This document shows positions 1 to 10,570 of a stretch of DNA of 64,000 nt, one piece after another. Within the stretch, counting starts at the first letter, position 1, and every line of letters begins with the position of its first letter. The stretch comes from Albugo candida (taxonomy: Eukaryota; Oomycota; Peronosporomycetes; Albuginales). Location of the stretch: contig JBDOQK010000033.1 in NCBI GenBank assembly GCA_040437565.1, forward strand, positions 124,001-188,000. Direction: 5' to 3'. The translations under genes and the position numbers were made by a program. The notes beneath the pieces were generated by a model. That model did no database searches. It had not been told where the DNA came from and saw nothing but the letters and a program-made list of their open reading frames with translations.

Positions 1-347
1 TCCCAACATAGTAAAAATTGTGGCGCTGCTCCCCATTTGGATGGTAGGATTAAATGTAAAGAGCGACCTTGACGTGTGTTATGCGAATCTTCATCGTATC
101 TAACGAAACTAGCCGATAAAGATCTTAATACACGCACTTGACATATTTTCGAATAGTAGGTCAGAGCAGACCCCAAGCAATAGTAGAAGGGGATCTGCTA
201 GAACCACAGAGGATATCAGACCTTGATGTACCTTAAATGTTAATCTCCGTTTTATTCGAATATATTTCCTGTTGAATTAAAAGGGGTTGGAAGGAGAGGC
301 GCGATGTTCTGGAAAAGTGAAAAATTCGTTCATTAAGTTTTAGATTC
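1..347. other. Flank downstream of the effector gene
   Basis: No open frame of note and no recognisable repeat, tRNA or transposon sequence was seen in this stretch. It lies downstream of the minus-strand gene that ends at 348 and presumably holds its 3' UTR. Confidence 0.5.
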
Positions 348-3300
348 CTAACTACAGTAAATGTAATAATAGAATCTCCCGCATAGCCTATAGTTGTCAA
401 TGTGGTCTACGCCATCATCAACATTTCCGAAACTATATTGGTCGCAGCATTCAAAGCAGTTTATCCAAATCGGGCCTTGCCTTTCGTTTTTTTTTCGTTT
501 TTTTCGTATTGTCCAAATTGGAAATTCCCAATTTTTTTCGGCAGGTCGTACCCGTTTCTCGTTCGAATTCGCAATCTTGCGAGATCGGCTTTCCATCGAA
601 GAAATACACGATTTATAGTACTTGGTAGTCTTGAACCGGTCTTTGGGCATAATGTGTTTTCCAACACGCTTGGATGCTCCAGATGCTTTATCTCTCGTTA
701 ACAGAGGAATGTCTCCGCAAAAGATAAAAACCACATCTTTGATTGATAACGGTTGTAATCGCTCGAAATTTTCGAAGGAAAACTGATTTTGTAATGGAAC
801 GTGCTTGATGGGACAAAGTTTGCTGCACAAACTAAGATGGTTTATGCCTTTTGCGTTGTTTGTGATCCATAAATACGCTCGCTTGACGGACATCAATAGC
901 ACTTCTTTATAACGCAAAACACATTCGTAGCATTTGAACAGCTCTATTTCTTCGTCCAAGTTGAAATGGATAACCAAAGGAGTCGTTCCGGTGAAATATG
1001 AAGTGGTCTTTTCGGGTTCTACTCGAGACGAATGCCGATCAGGGGGAGGTTCCCTGTTGAGATCAAGTTCAGGAATCACGTCCCTCGTGCTTTCTTCGAG
1101 TGTAAGAGTATGCCGATCAGGGTGAGGTTCCTTGTTGAGGTCAAGATCAGGAATTACGTCCCTCTTGCTTTTTTTCAGTGCAAAAGTATNNNNNNNNNNN
1201 NNNNNNNNNNNNNNNNNNNNNNNNNNNNNNNNNNNNNNNNNNNNNNNNNNNNNNNNNNNNNNNNNNNNNNNNNNNNNNNNNNNNNNNNNAACACGCTTGG
1301 ATGCTCCAGATGCTTTATCTCTCGTTAACAGAGGAATGTCTCCGCAAAAGATAAAAACCACATCTTTGATTGATAACGGTTGTAATCGCTCGAAATTTTC
1401 GAAGGAAAACTGATTTTGTAATGGAACGTGCTTGATGGGACAAAGTTTGCTGCACAAACTAAGATGGTTTATGCCTTTTGCGTTGTTTGTGATCCATAAA
1501 TACGCTCGCTTGACGGACATCAATAGCACTTCTTTATAACGCAAAACACATTCGTAGCATTTGAACAGCTCTATTTCTTCGTCCAAGTTGAAATGGATAA
1601 CCAAAGGAGTCGTTCCGGTGAAATATGAAGTGGTCTTTTCGGGTTCTACTCGAGACGAATGCCGATCAGGGGGAGGTTCCCTGTTGAGATCAAGTTCAGG
1701 AATCACGTCCCTCGTGCTTTCTTCGAGTGTAAGAGTATGCCGATCAGGGTGAGGTTCCTTGTTGAGGTCAAGATCAGGAATTACGTCCCTCTTGCTTTTT
1801 TTCAGTGCAAAAGTATGCCGATCAGGGGGAGGTTCCTTGTTGAGGTCAAGATCAGGAATCACGTCCATCTTGCTTTCTTCCAGCGCAAGAAGCTGAAGTT
1901 CTTTTTCATATCGACACATAGCTATCGGCACATCTCGTAAAGGATGACACTGGGAATGATCTTCTACGCAATCAAGCACTTTCGAATTTGTAATCGTAAG
2001 CAATGCTGCTGATAGTGATAGCTCCAACTTCATTCCTTGTTTAAAAAGACAATTCAGGCAATCTGGCTGTTCTTTTTGCTTGCGCTCCTCCTGGACCCAA
2101 AAACAAAGTTCCGCGTTCCTTATTTGATTGCCCAATCGTTTAACAATTGGTTTGTTGATGAACGAATAGAATTGGCTATCAAAAGGAACAAAATAGTCGT
2201 TCCCGCTTCCAACGGGAGTGATAGTGCCGCAAGAAGACACGCGAGGTTGTTGTTTTTCTGGAGCACGGTGACGATCAGGCTCTGAATCTTTCGAATCCCC
2301 GCATACACTTTTCAAATTTTCCCAATCGACTTTTTCATTCGTAAATAGGCAAAAAAGATGTTCCACCGATGACTTTTTGTTCGCTTCTGATGCTTCTACT
2401 TGATCCACGGTTGCTGTTCGAACAGCCAAAATTATGCGATCCTTTTCGCTTAACATGCACGTCGTACAAAATTTTGTGTTGTTCCTAACACTGGACGCAT
2501 GAAAACAATACCTGTCCACGGTGGTCAGTTGCTTGATTGCGTCCACAAAAAGCTGAGCAGCATCGCTTCTCGTGTCAGTATCGTATAATGCCACTTTTTC
2601 TCCCAGTCTGTGGCTGCCATATGATTCCAAGGGAAGTCGATTCATACCTTTGACAGGAACCGATTTACGAAATGAATCGCAATCATTTGTTGGCAGTATC
2701 ACGGTTAATCCATGACAGAACTGTCTTAATTGACAAGAGACGACAATCTTACTTGGTTCCTTTGACGTGTATAGTACATACACATGATAAAGAGTGTGAT
2801 GACTTTGTGGAATTTGTACGAGAAAGTGACCCATCATCTCTGTTTCGCTAGTCTCCATTAAGCATGCCGCACACGAAGCTGTGTGAGATACACTGGCTTT
2901 CACTAAACAATGGTGCTGAGCACCATCTATTTCCACAAATTGCTTAGATNNNNNNNNNNNNNNNNNNNNNNNNNNNNNNNNNNNNNNNNNNNNNNNNNNN
3001 NNNNNNNNNNNNNNNNNNNNNNNNNNNNNNNNNNNNNNNNNNNNNNNNNGCTTTTTTTCAGTGCAAAAGTATGCCGATCAGGGGGAGGTTCCTTGTTGAG
3101 GTCAAGATCAGGAATCACGTCCATCTTGCTTTCTTCCAGCGCAAGAAGCTGAAGTTCTTTTTCATATCGACACATAGCTATCGGCACATCTCGTAAAGGA
3201 TGACACTGGGAATGATCTTCTACGCAATCAAGCACTTTCGAATTTGTAATCGTAAGCAATGCTGCTGATAGTGATAGCTCCAACTTCATTCCTTGTTTAA

Positions 3301-4525
3301 AAAGACAATTCAGGCAATCTGGCTGTTCTTTTTGCTTGCGCTCCTCCTGGACCCAAAAACAAAGTTCCGCGTTCCTTATTTGATTGCCCAATCGTTTAAC
3401 AATTGGTTTGTTGATGAACGAATAGAATTGGCTATCAAAAGGAACAAAATAGTCGTTCCCGCTTCCAACGGGAGTGATAGTGCCGCAAGAAGACACGCGA
3501 GGTTGTTGTTTTTCTGGAGCACGGTGACGATCAGGCTCTGAATCTTTCGAATCCCCGCATACACTTTTCAAATTTTCCCAATCGACTTTTTCATTCGTAA
3601 ATAGGCAAAAAAGATGTTCCACCGATGACTTTTTGTTCGCTTCTGATGCTTCTACTTGATCCACGGTTGCTGTTCGAACAGCCAAAATTATGCGATCCTT
3701 TTCGCTTAACATGCACGTCGTACAAAATTTTGTGTTGTTCCTAACACTGGACGCATGAAAACAATACCTGTCCACGGTGGTCAGTTGCTTGATTGCGTCC
3801 ACAAAAAGCTGAGCAGCATCGCTTCTCGTGTCAGTATCGTATAATGCCACTTTTTCTCCCAGTCTGTGGCTGCCATATGATTCCAAGGGAAGTCGATTCA
3901 TACCTTTGACAGGAACCGATTTACGAAATGAATCGCAATCATTTGTTGGCAGTATCACGGTTAATCCATGACAGAACTGTCTTAATTGACAAGAGACGAC
4001 AATCTTACTTGGTTCCTTTGACGTGTATAGTACATACACATGATAAAGAGTGTGATGACTTTGTGGAATTTGTACGAGAAAGTGACCCATCATCTCTGTT
4101 TCGCTAGTCTCCATTAAGCATGCCGCACACGAAGCTGTGTGAGATACACTGGCTTTCACTAAACAATGGTGCTGAGCACCATCTATTTCCACAAATTGCT
4201 TAGATGTCACATCTTGTGTGATAGGTGCTCCGCTCCTGTCCAATTTCATGTAACCGCAATGACTTCTTCCACTGCACAAAAGTTCCACGTGAGAATATAA
4301 GATCATCGGACCGTCGACTAGGAACCCAAGCTCGGAATTTTCCGTGAGAGAAATTTTCGTCGGGATCAAACGTGTGGCTCCGGCCACTTTTAAAAGACAA
4401 GTCTGACATTTTTGCAAGCTTGCACAACTTGGTAAGATATTGCACGTTAATGTACTGAGGCTGCACTCAGTCATGTAAATACTTGCATAAATGACCAAGA
4501 AGACCAATGCAAGGCTCTTTTCCAT
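348..4525 (-). CDS. Secreted Cys-rich CCG-like effector candidate with EAR-type repeats
   Basis: The gene is cut by two gaps whose flanks are duplicated contig ends. Counting overlaps once, the ATG at 4525 opens a 764-codon frame to the TAG at 348 with no intron needed. An upstream in-frame extension exists, but this Met begins a clear signal peptide (about residues 1-20). The mature part carries CxxC units, each followed by a hydrophobic stretch: CQTC at 40-43 (with Gly49, a CX2CX5G pattern), CAAC, CTTC, CLNC and CYEC. CX2CX5G defines the CCG effector class reported in Albugo candida. At about residues 469-546 lie three 26-residue repeats, each holding DLNKEP or DLNREP, which fits the plant EAR repressor motif DLNxxP. 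Near residue 713 is RKKRKK, an NLS-like run. A role in host nuclei is inferred; nothing proves delivery. Repeat copy number is uncertain because one gap edge lies in the array and the other at its end. Confidence 0.72.
663..1816. repeat. Contig-end overlap duplicated around gap 1190-1289
   Basis: Bases 663-1189 recur as 1290-1816 (527 bp, offset 627) on either side of a 100-N gap. This is the signature of two overlapping contigs placed in order without merging. It lies inside the effector gene and is not a gene duplication. Confidence 0.9.
1659..1892 (-). repeat. 78-bp tandem repeat, three copies, encoding the DLNxxP units
   Basis: Three in-frame copies of a 78-bp unit encode 26 residues each, centred on IPDLDLN-EP-PDRH. 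The copies differ by a few substitutions, including DLNKEP versus DLNREP and a Pro/His change. Parts of the array recur at 1032-1189 and from 3050 because contig ends overlap there. The neighbouring gaps begin or end in this array, so the true number of units may exceed three. Confidence 0.85.
1794..4205. repeat. Contig-end overlap duplicated around gap 2950-3049
   Basis: Bases 1794-2949 recur as 3050-4205 (1156 bp, offset 1256) flanking a 100-N gap inside the effector gene. The offset is not a multiple of three, so reading through the gap would falsely split the gene into two overlapping frames. Confidence 0.9.
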
Positions 4526-6247
4526 GCTGCAAATATATGTATGGACCACAGAACCGTGCGAGTGACGTTGTAGTGATTGTAACAGCCAGCTAATAATCGA
4601 ATATTTAAGCCAATGACTGCGATTACAAAAACGTTGCACTCTGGCACGTGCGCTATGTTGCTATGTTGAGACTACAACGTTGTGATTCGCACGGGAAACA
4701 AGTTGCTTTCGGTTGTTCTAAGGCATGAAGGTCGCTCCTTTTGTATGCTGAGATACTTCAAGTGTATGAATTTCTTCAAATAAGTTGTCTAATGAGGATA
4801 AGACCTGATCATTTGACTCGTGAGGCTAATCAACAAGTATGTACTGACCTCAGTATCCTTTGAAATTCCATAAGATCAAATAAGCCTCTTGAGATATCGA
4901 CGGCGGCTATTTGTAGACTCGTTGAGACGGCAATCCATGGGCTAAGAGGAAATTTTCGACAAGTATTTCTCTTACTATCAACTGTCGTTTATCAATTTGC
5001 AGAATCAAATTGCTGACTGTGAAAGAAAGCATAAAGTTAACATCCTTTGCTCATTTGCGCAGATGTGAACTGTAGTGGAGATTTGAGCATCAATGACTGG
5101 TTGCATTGGTATTCGTAGAAAGTGCTCTGAGTGTCAACTTCTTGATGCGACTTGGTAGGATGATCATATTTCAAGTCACGCTTCTGTTTCGCAGAAATGA
5201 CGAACTACAAGCATACCTGATCCAAACCACAGGATATCCGATGATTTTCAAGCAAAGCTACAAGCTGCCGCGTGATTGTGGGCCAGTCGCATTGTCGCGA
5301 TATTCAATTCAAAGCTTCAATTCGATATCTATAATTGGCGATGATGCATCATTAACACGCTGCGGCCATTTCCTGCGCATGAAGAGATGCTATACTTTTT
5401 GCACTTGGAGTGGCATCTCCTTCGTCACTTCGGTGTCAACTGATGCGATAAGACGAGGCAGTTTAGGCATAAGTGTAGGAAAAAATGATAATTATCGGCA
5501 TGGATAGTCACTCCATATGACCTGACCTAATGCTTCCTATTTCGTGTGTTAAAGCTTTGTCGTAGCGGCAGATGAACGGCACTACCACAAGAGTGTATGT
5601 TGACGTGAACGTCAAGATGAACTGAGTTGATTTGAGTTGATTGCTCATCTTATACAGAAAATATGTCATTGAATGTCATCAACCTTACAAAGTTGACATT
5701 CTGGTAATCAATTAAGCTTGCTGCTTCTAGTTGCAAACTTCGTCAAACGTGGTACTGCGATAGCGTAGCGTTTTGCGCCCACGGAAAAAGTGCTTTTATG
5801 ACATGTGCGATAGGTTTGGCGCGGTGGCTCTACCAGTGACATTTGGTGGTGCCTCCAGCCGGCTTATTTGCGTTTGTTTGGCCTACTTGATGTACCTGAC
5901 CAACCTCGCAGAAGACATATGTGAGGGAATTGTGTAGCCAAGAAGCTTAACGGAGTGACTTGGAACGATGGAAGCAATCTTATTGTCAAGCTCATGTTCG
6001 TTTTGAGGTAAAAGGAATAGGTCTGTAGGCTTGTTCTATCACGGAGAGCTTAAGGTAATCTCCAAAACATCTTCCTAGATCGCAAGGAATGAAATACGAC
6101 TTGCAATAAGAAATTCCACTGCAATGTGGCAGTACTACTGAAAGAGACTATGTTTTGGATGAAAGCCGGATCAAAATGCTGTAATGCAGCTTTATTCAAT
6201 GGGTTACATGTAGCACTCCATTGTACCCGATTGTTGTCTTAGAAGAT
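4526..6247. other. Intergenic region between effector and malate dehydrogenase
   Basis: About 1.7 kb without a supported gene. It must hold the effector promoter (just above 4525) and the 3' end of the MDH transcript. A 133-codon open frame at 5106-5507 starts at TTG and resembles no family known to me. A short open run near 5,800-5,940 has a vague reverse-transcriptase-like look, too weak to call. Confidence 0.5.
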
Positions 6248-7267
6248 CTAAGACTTGTGAACAAAGTCGATACCTTTTTGAATCTGCTTGCCGAGGTCCG
6301 GTATCATTGCATCATAATTGGCTTGTTCCATTGAAGAAAGAGATCCAAAATGATGAACATGTTCGATTCCATTGGGCCCAAGCGTTACGGGCGTGGAAAA
6401 GAATGGTAAACTGGTCACATCATTTTCGGTAAATGAGCATTCGACAATATCACGAGACCCGTTCATTGCGTCCAATAGACGAAGCGTAAATCTAGCTCCA
6501 GCATATGCCATGGAAAGCGTAGCAGACCCAGCCCCATCCTTGGCCTTGACAACCTCATCGCCACCAAATTGAGTTTTGTGGGTGAGGAATTTTAGTTGCT
6601 CGGATGATAATGAAGCGTCTTTTAGCTGGGAGAATATAGGTAGTATCGTCGTTCCTGCATGTCCCCCAACGACTTTCACATTCATTTTTCTTGGATCCAA
6701 TGATAATGTTTCGGCCACAAATGTGTTGGCTCGCACAACATCCAAAGTCGTGACGCCAAACAAACGCTTCGGATCGTATACTTTATGTTGCTTGAATGTT
6801 TCTGCAACGATCGGAACCGTCGAGTTGACCGGATTGGCGATAATAAGCATAAATGCCTTTGGGCAATATTGAGCGCATGCAGTCGCTAAAGATTGTACGA
6901 TGCTTGCATTGGTATTGAACAAATCATCGCGAGTCATTCCAGGTTTTCGAGGGACACCGGCAGGAATGACAACGACTTCAGCACCACTTAAAGCGTCCGC
7001 TATGCTTTCCATTCCTTTATGACCAGAAACCTTCGCACGTGTGTTGATATGTCCCAAATCTGCCGCAACACCTGGGGTATTCACGACATCAAAGAGACTC
7101 AAATGGCTTATATGGTCCGAATCTTTCAATAAAAGTGAGAGCGGCTGCCCGATGCCACCAGCGGCACCAAGTACAGCCACTTTGTTACCCTTAAATTGCT
7201 GTGTGCTCAACCACCGTTGTTGCTTGAGCAAAAATGAAGCACCTTTATGTCGGTGCATAGCGATCAT
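6248..7267 (-). CDS. Malate dehydrogenase, mitochondrial
   Basis: Single-exon 339-residue NAD-dependent malate dehydrogenase, interconverting malate and oxaloacetate in the TCA cycle. The first 22 or so residues are rich in Arg, His and Ser with WLST near their end, like a mitochondrial presequence. The NAD-binding glycine loop GAAGGIGQP follows. Further family hallmarks are the [19 protein letters not shown] active-site loop with substrate-binding Arg residues, the IIANPVNST segment, [13 protein letters not shown], and [10 protein letters not shown] with the catalytic His. Length and motif order match mitochondrial-type MDH. The ATG at 7267 is followed three codons later by a second Met, so the start could shift slightly. 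Confident. Confidence 0.96.
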   Translation of the reverse strand: MIAMHRHKGASFLLKQQRWLSTQQFKGNKVAVLGAAGGIGQPLSLLLKDSDHISHLSLFDVVNTPGVAADLGHINTRAKVSGHKGMESIADALSGAEVVVIPAGVPRKPGMTRDDLFNTNASIVQSLATACAQYCPKAFMLIIANPVNSTVPIVAETFKQHKVYDPKRLFGVTTLDVVRANTFVAETLSLDPRKMNVKVVGGHAGTTILPIFSQLKDASLSSEQLKFLTHKTQFGGDEVVKAKDGAGSATLSMAYAGARFTLRLLDAMNGSRDIVECSFTENDVTSLPFFSTPVTLGPNGIEHVHHFGSLSSMEQANYDAMIPDLGKQIQKGIDFVHKS

Positions 7268-7317
7268 TGATTTTTTGCGTTGCGGATGGATTTTTTTGAC
7301 CAGTCAGTCACTGCATC

Positions 7318-7417
7318 NNNNNNNNNNNNNNNNNNNNNNNNNNNNNNNNNNNNNNNNNNNNNNNNNNNNNNNNNNNNNNNNNNNNNNNNNNNNNNNNNNN
7401 NNNNNNNNNNNNNNNNN
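7318..7417. other. Assembly gap (100 N) without flank duplication
   Basis: A run of exactly 100 N just upstream of malate dehydrogenase. Its flanks share no repeat, so unlike most gaps here this may be truly missing sequence. It may have removed part of the MDH promoter. Confidence 0.95.
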
Positions 7418-7609
7418 TATGTTACTAGCATGCTTCTGCTAATTTGCTAAAATGGATGAAGAGATGGTAGTATTTATGGTATATCAAATCAGTAATGGTG
7501 CTGTACAAATAGTGTAGTAGTGAAAAGTGTGTAAATCGATCCACTTTGGATCTCAATGTGATATACTGCAAGCATCAAGACATCGACATGCGATAGAAAA
7601 GTATAGAAA

Positions 7610-7932
7610 ATGGTTCTGTCTGCACCGAAAACGCTGCTTGTTGAAGAGTACACGAAGTGTGAACCGAATGCACGCACATTCGATACATTGATTTTACGGG
7701 CAAAAGTCCTTCATGCAGATAATTTTTTTCAAATTGTCGCGGAGAGTCGTGTCCAAACTCATCGAAGATGCCTCCTTTATTTGATTATCACAAAATGATC
7801 AAGCTCCTTGGCTACAATACGCGCGAGGTTGCACCTTTTCTTTCTATTGGTGGCAAAAAGGTGGGATATCCTAGCTCAATGCGTGATTTAATATGTGATA
7901 TGATTGAGCAAGAGCTTTTTAACCGATCGTGA
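7610..7932 (+). CDS. Small two-exon protein, unknown function
   Basis: Exons 7610-7750 and 7804-7932, joined across a 53-nt GT-AG intron (7751-7803), give an 89-residue protein from an ATG to TGA. The intron has the length typical of this window, and splicing connects two stretches that both look coding but lie in different frames. The product begins MVLSAPKTLLVEEYTK and continues after the junction with LLGYNTREVAPFLSIGG. There is no signal peptide or membrane segment. I do not recognise the family. It lies head-to-head with malate dehydrogenase and convergent with DDX41. The support is the fit of frame and intron size only. Confidence 0.45.
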
Positions 7933-8102
7933 CATGCGCCTATAGAGAGTTGAAGGGAGCACGACCTTCTCAGCTGCTAGCAATATCGATACGTCACCCG
8001 ATGCCTACATACTGTTTATCAATCCATTAAGATTGACCGGTTATTAAGATAGATAATCTTTTGATCAAATAAAAGGGAAAAGGAAACCTATCTTCGTCAC
8101 CA

Positions 8103-8257
8103 TCACATCGACCTCCTCATCAAGTAATCAGGGAAGCCCCAGCCAGATCGACGACTTCGCATATGTTCGTCATCATCCACAGAAATGTAATCCTCGTACC
8201 GCCGTTGCCACATTGCTTTCCCTTCTATACCAATTTCTCTGGAAATTCCATTGAAGG
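8103..8257 (-). other. Coding-like exon just downstream of DDX41
   Basis: One minus-strand frame stays open here and ends in TGA at 8103. It encodes a charged, aromatic-rich tail including AMWQRRYEDYISVDDDEH and GWGFPDYLM, which does not look random. It could be a last exon of DDX41: a GT at 8328 and an AG near 8258 would join in phase, giving a 71-nt intron. It could equally be a separate small gene whose start is not visible. The usual DDX41 tail does not require it, so the assignment is open. Confidence 0.3.
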
Positions 8258-8323
8258 CTCATTTTTAACAATAGACAGCGTACCATCGGATCCTTGGCTT
8301 AAATTTGTGTCGCTTGTGTAAGC

Positions 8324-10570
8324 TCAACCAAGTGCATCCCCACCATATCCTTCACTTTTTCCGGCTAAAAAGTCTCTTCTACCAGCACCAAGCTTTCTCG
8401 AATGCACGTCAAGCTTAGGACAGTCTGTGATTCGATGTCCTAAACCACCGCAGAATGCGCATCCTTTGGATCCCTTTTCAGAGTCGTTCCGAGCAGTGTC
8501 CGTGTATGGATCCTCCAATGCGGCTAACACTGGCGGTACACTCTGCTTCGCTTCCACTAGCAAATGCTTCAAATCCAGTAACACACTTTCAGGTACGTTC
8601 TTGTTGATAAAAGTGGTCGCTACTCCCGTTTTACCGCATCGTCCTGTACGACCTATTCGATGAACATAATTTTCGATCTCATCTGGCATATCAAAGTTTA
8701 TGACGTGCTTGATATCAGGGAAGTCAAGTCCTTTGGCGGCTATGTCGGTCGCAATTAGCACATCCTTTCGCCCATTTTTGAAAAAATCAATGGCTTCATT
8801 GCGCTCTTTTTGATCTTTACCACCGTGTATTCCAACAGCCTGAATACCTTTCAATATGAGATACTCGTAAATATCGTCCACATCGCCTTTTTTCTCACAA
8901 AAAATCATCACTGGAGGCCCGGTCTTTTGCAAGCATTCCAACAAGTATACAATTTTTGCGTCATGTTTGACATACTCGACTTCCTGGATCACATCCAAAT
9001 TGGCAGCACCAGCACGTCCAACATTGACAAACACGGGTTTGACCAGCACTTGCTTTGCAAAATCTTGAAATTTTTGTGGCATTGTGGCTGAAAATAATAG
9101 TGTTTGACGCTGGGAGGTAAAGTGATTAAAAATAGCAGCTACCTCCTCATCGAAGCCGAGATCAAGCATTCGATCTCCTTCATCCAGACAAATATACTTG
9201 CAAAGCCGAAGATTCATTTCGTTGGTCTTGAGAAGGTGGTTCAGGCGCCCAGGCGTAGCAACCACAATATGAACTCCATTTCTAACAATCGATTCGCATT
9301 GTGTTCGCTTGTCTTCCCCTCCAATCAGTAAAAGGGAACGAAGGTGAGGATACCCTGCCGCACTGAGAGCGTCGGTGAAATGTTGAACAACTTCAAATGT
9401 CTGACGCATGAGTTCTCTAGACGGACCCACAATGATACCAAATGGACCTTCTTGACCAATAATCGGCATTTTCAGCTCTTCTTCCAGAGCAAACATGATC
9501 AGCGGAAGTGTGAATGTGATGGTTTTACCAGAACCGGTAAAAGCGATACCGATAAGATCTCGCCCAGAGAGGATGCATGGAAGTGCCTGAACCTGAATGG
9601 GTGTCGGTCGATTGATCTTCTTGGCTTTGAGAGCCTTCAGTATGGCGTCAGGAAACCGCATGCACTCAAATGACTTTATCGGTGGGGGAATATCCTCACC
9701 ATCCACAAGTATGTGCCATTTCTTTCGAATTGACTCGCATTTTTCCAGAGTCATTTCTGCGATTGCTCTTGGAGGCTTCCATGTCGTTTTAATTGGCGTA
9801 GAGTATTGGATTCCTTCTGCCCGTTCAGATGCTGATACAAGTGCGATCTTTTGAACCATATTCGCCTCTTTGAGAATATGAATTTCTTCCATTTCTTTCT
9901 CAAAGTTTTCCTCATTGATTCCTTCTTCCTCCAAACGCTTTCGGTGCTCATAAAACTGATCTATCAAGCATACATTGGACCGTTTTGGCGGAGAATAATT
10001 CAAAAGTCCATTTTGCTCCTCCTCGGCATCCAACGCAAGAGAGTTTTCGGTCGGTATAGCGAGGTTTTGGCCGGGGAATGGAGAGGCATTCCGATCGCCA
10101 CGGTGTGTTTCATCGCGTTCTGCGTCACTTTCTGCATCAAANNNNNNNNNNNNNNNNNNNNNNNNNNNNNNNNNNNNNNNNNNNNNNNNNNNNNNNNNNN
10201 NNNNNNNNNNNNNNNNNNNNNNNNNNNNNNNNNNNNNNNNNTTGATTCCTTCTTCCTCCAAACGCTTTCGGTGCTCATAAAACTGATCTATCAAGCATAC
10301 ATTGGACCGTTTTGGCGGAGAATAATTCAAAAGTCCATTTTGCTCCTCCTCGGCATCCAACGCAAGAGAGTTTTCGGTCGGTATAGCGAGGTTTTGGCCG
10401 GGGAATGGAGAGGCATTCCGATCGCCACGGTGTGTTTCATCGCGTTCTGCGTCACTTTCTGCATCAAATACTTTGATTCGTTCCTGTCGTCGACGCTCAA
10501 TTCGTTCTTTTTGAAGCAATCGACGCTTTTTCAGCGGAATATAAACATTTTCGGCTTCATTTTCGCCCAT
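8324..10570 (-). CDS. DDX41: DEAD-box RNA helicase DDX41/Abstrakt family
   Basis: Spliceosome-associated ATP-dependent RNA helicase. Counting the duplicated contig end once (9915-10141 equals 10242-10468), the protein is 639 residues, close to other DDX41 proteins. A basic bipartite NLS-like run (KKRRLLQKERIERRRQER) lies near the N-terminus. Helicase motifs follow in order: Q motif, AFTGSGKT (I), PSRELMRQT (Ia), TPGRL (Ib), motif II read as DEGD, SAT (III), ATDIAAKGLDFPD (V) and HRIGRTGR (VI). The C-terminal CCHC zinc knuckle CAFCGGLGHRITDC is diagnostic of DDX41. The odd point is DEGD at 9173-9184, where the family has DEAD. No intron is needed in the main frame; an extra 3' exon at 8103-8257 is possible. 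Confidence 0.93.
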   Translation of the reverse strand: MGENEAENVYIPLKKRRLLQKERIERRRQERIKVFDAESDAERDETHRGDRNASPFPGQNLAIPTENSLALDAEEEQNGLLNYSPPKRSNVCLIDQFYEHRKRLEEEGIXXXXXXXXXXXXXXXXXXXXXXXXXXXXXXXXXXFDAESDAERDETHRGDRNASPFPGQNLAIPTENSLALDAEEEQNGLLNYSPPKRSNVCLIDQFYEHRKRLEEEGINEENFEKEMEEIHILKEANMVQKIALVSASERAEGIQYSTPIKTTWKPPRAIAEMTLEKCESIRKKWHILVDGEDIPPPIKSFECMRFPDAILKALKAKKINRPTPIQVQALPCILSGRDLIGIAFTGSGKTITFTLPLIMFALEEELKMPIIGQEGPFGIIVGPSRELMRQTFEVVQHFTDALSAAGYPHLRSLLLIGGEDKRTQCESIVRNGVHIVVATPGRLNHLLKTNEMNLRLCKYICLDEGDRMLDLGFDEEVAAIFNHFTSQRQTLLFSATMPQKFQDFAKQVLVKPVFVNVGRAGAANLDVIQEVEYVKHDAKIVYLLECLQKTGPPVMIFCEKKGDVDDIYEYLILKGIQAVGIHGGKDQKERNEAIDFFKNGRKDVLIATDIAAKGLDFPDIKHVINFDMPDEIENYVHRIGRTGRCGKTGVATTFINKNVPESVLLDLKHLLVEAKQSVPPVLAALEDPYTDTARNDSEKGSKGCAFCGGLGHRITDCPKLDVHSRKLGAGRRDFLAGKSEGYGGDALG
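9915..10468. repeat. Contig-end overlap duplicated around gap 10142-10241
   Basis: Bases 9915-10141 recur as 10242-10468 (227 bp, offset 327) around a 100-N gap inside DDX41. The offset is a multiple of three, so the frame appears open through the gap with a false internal duplication of 76 residues. Confidence 0.9.

Noticed and set aside
5106-5507. 133-codon ORF as a gene
   Set aside because: It begins at TTG, has no recognisable family, and its composition does not stand out from flanking noncoding sequence.
5780-5940. Reverse-transcriptase-like fragment upstream of MDH
   Set aside because: The resemblance covers a few residues only; too short and weak to call an element.
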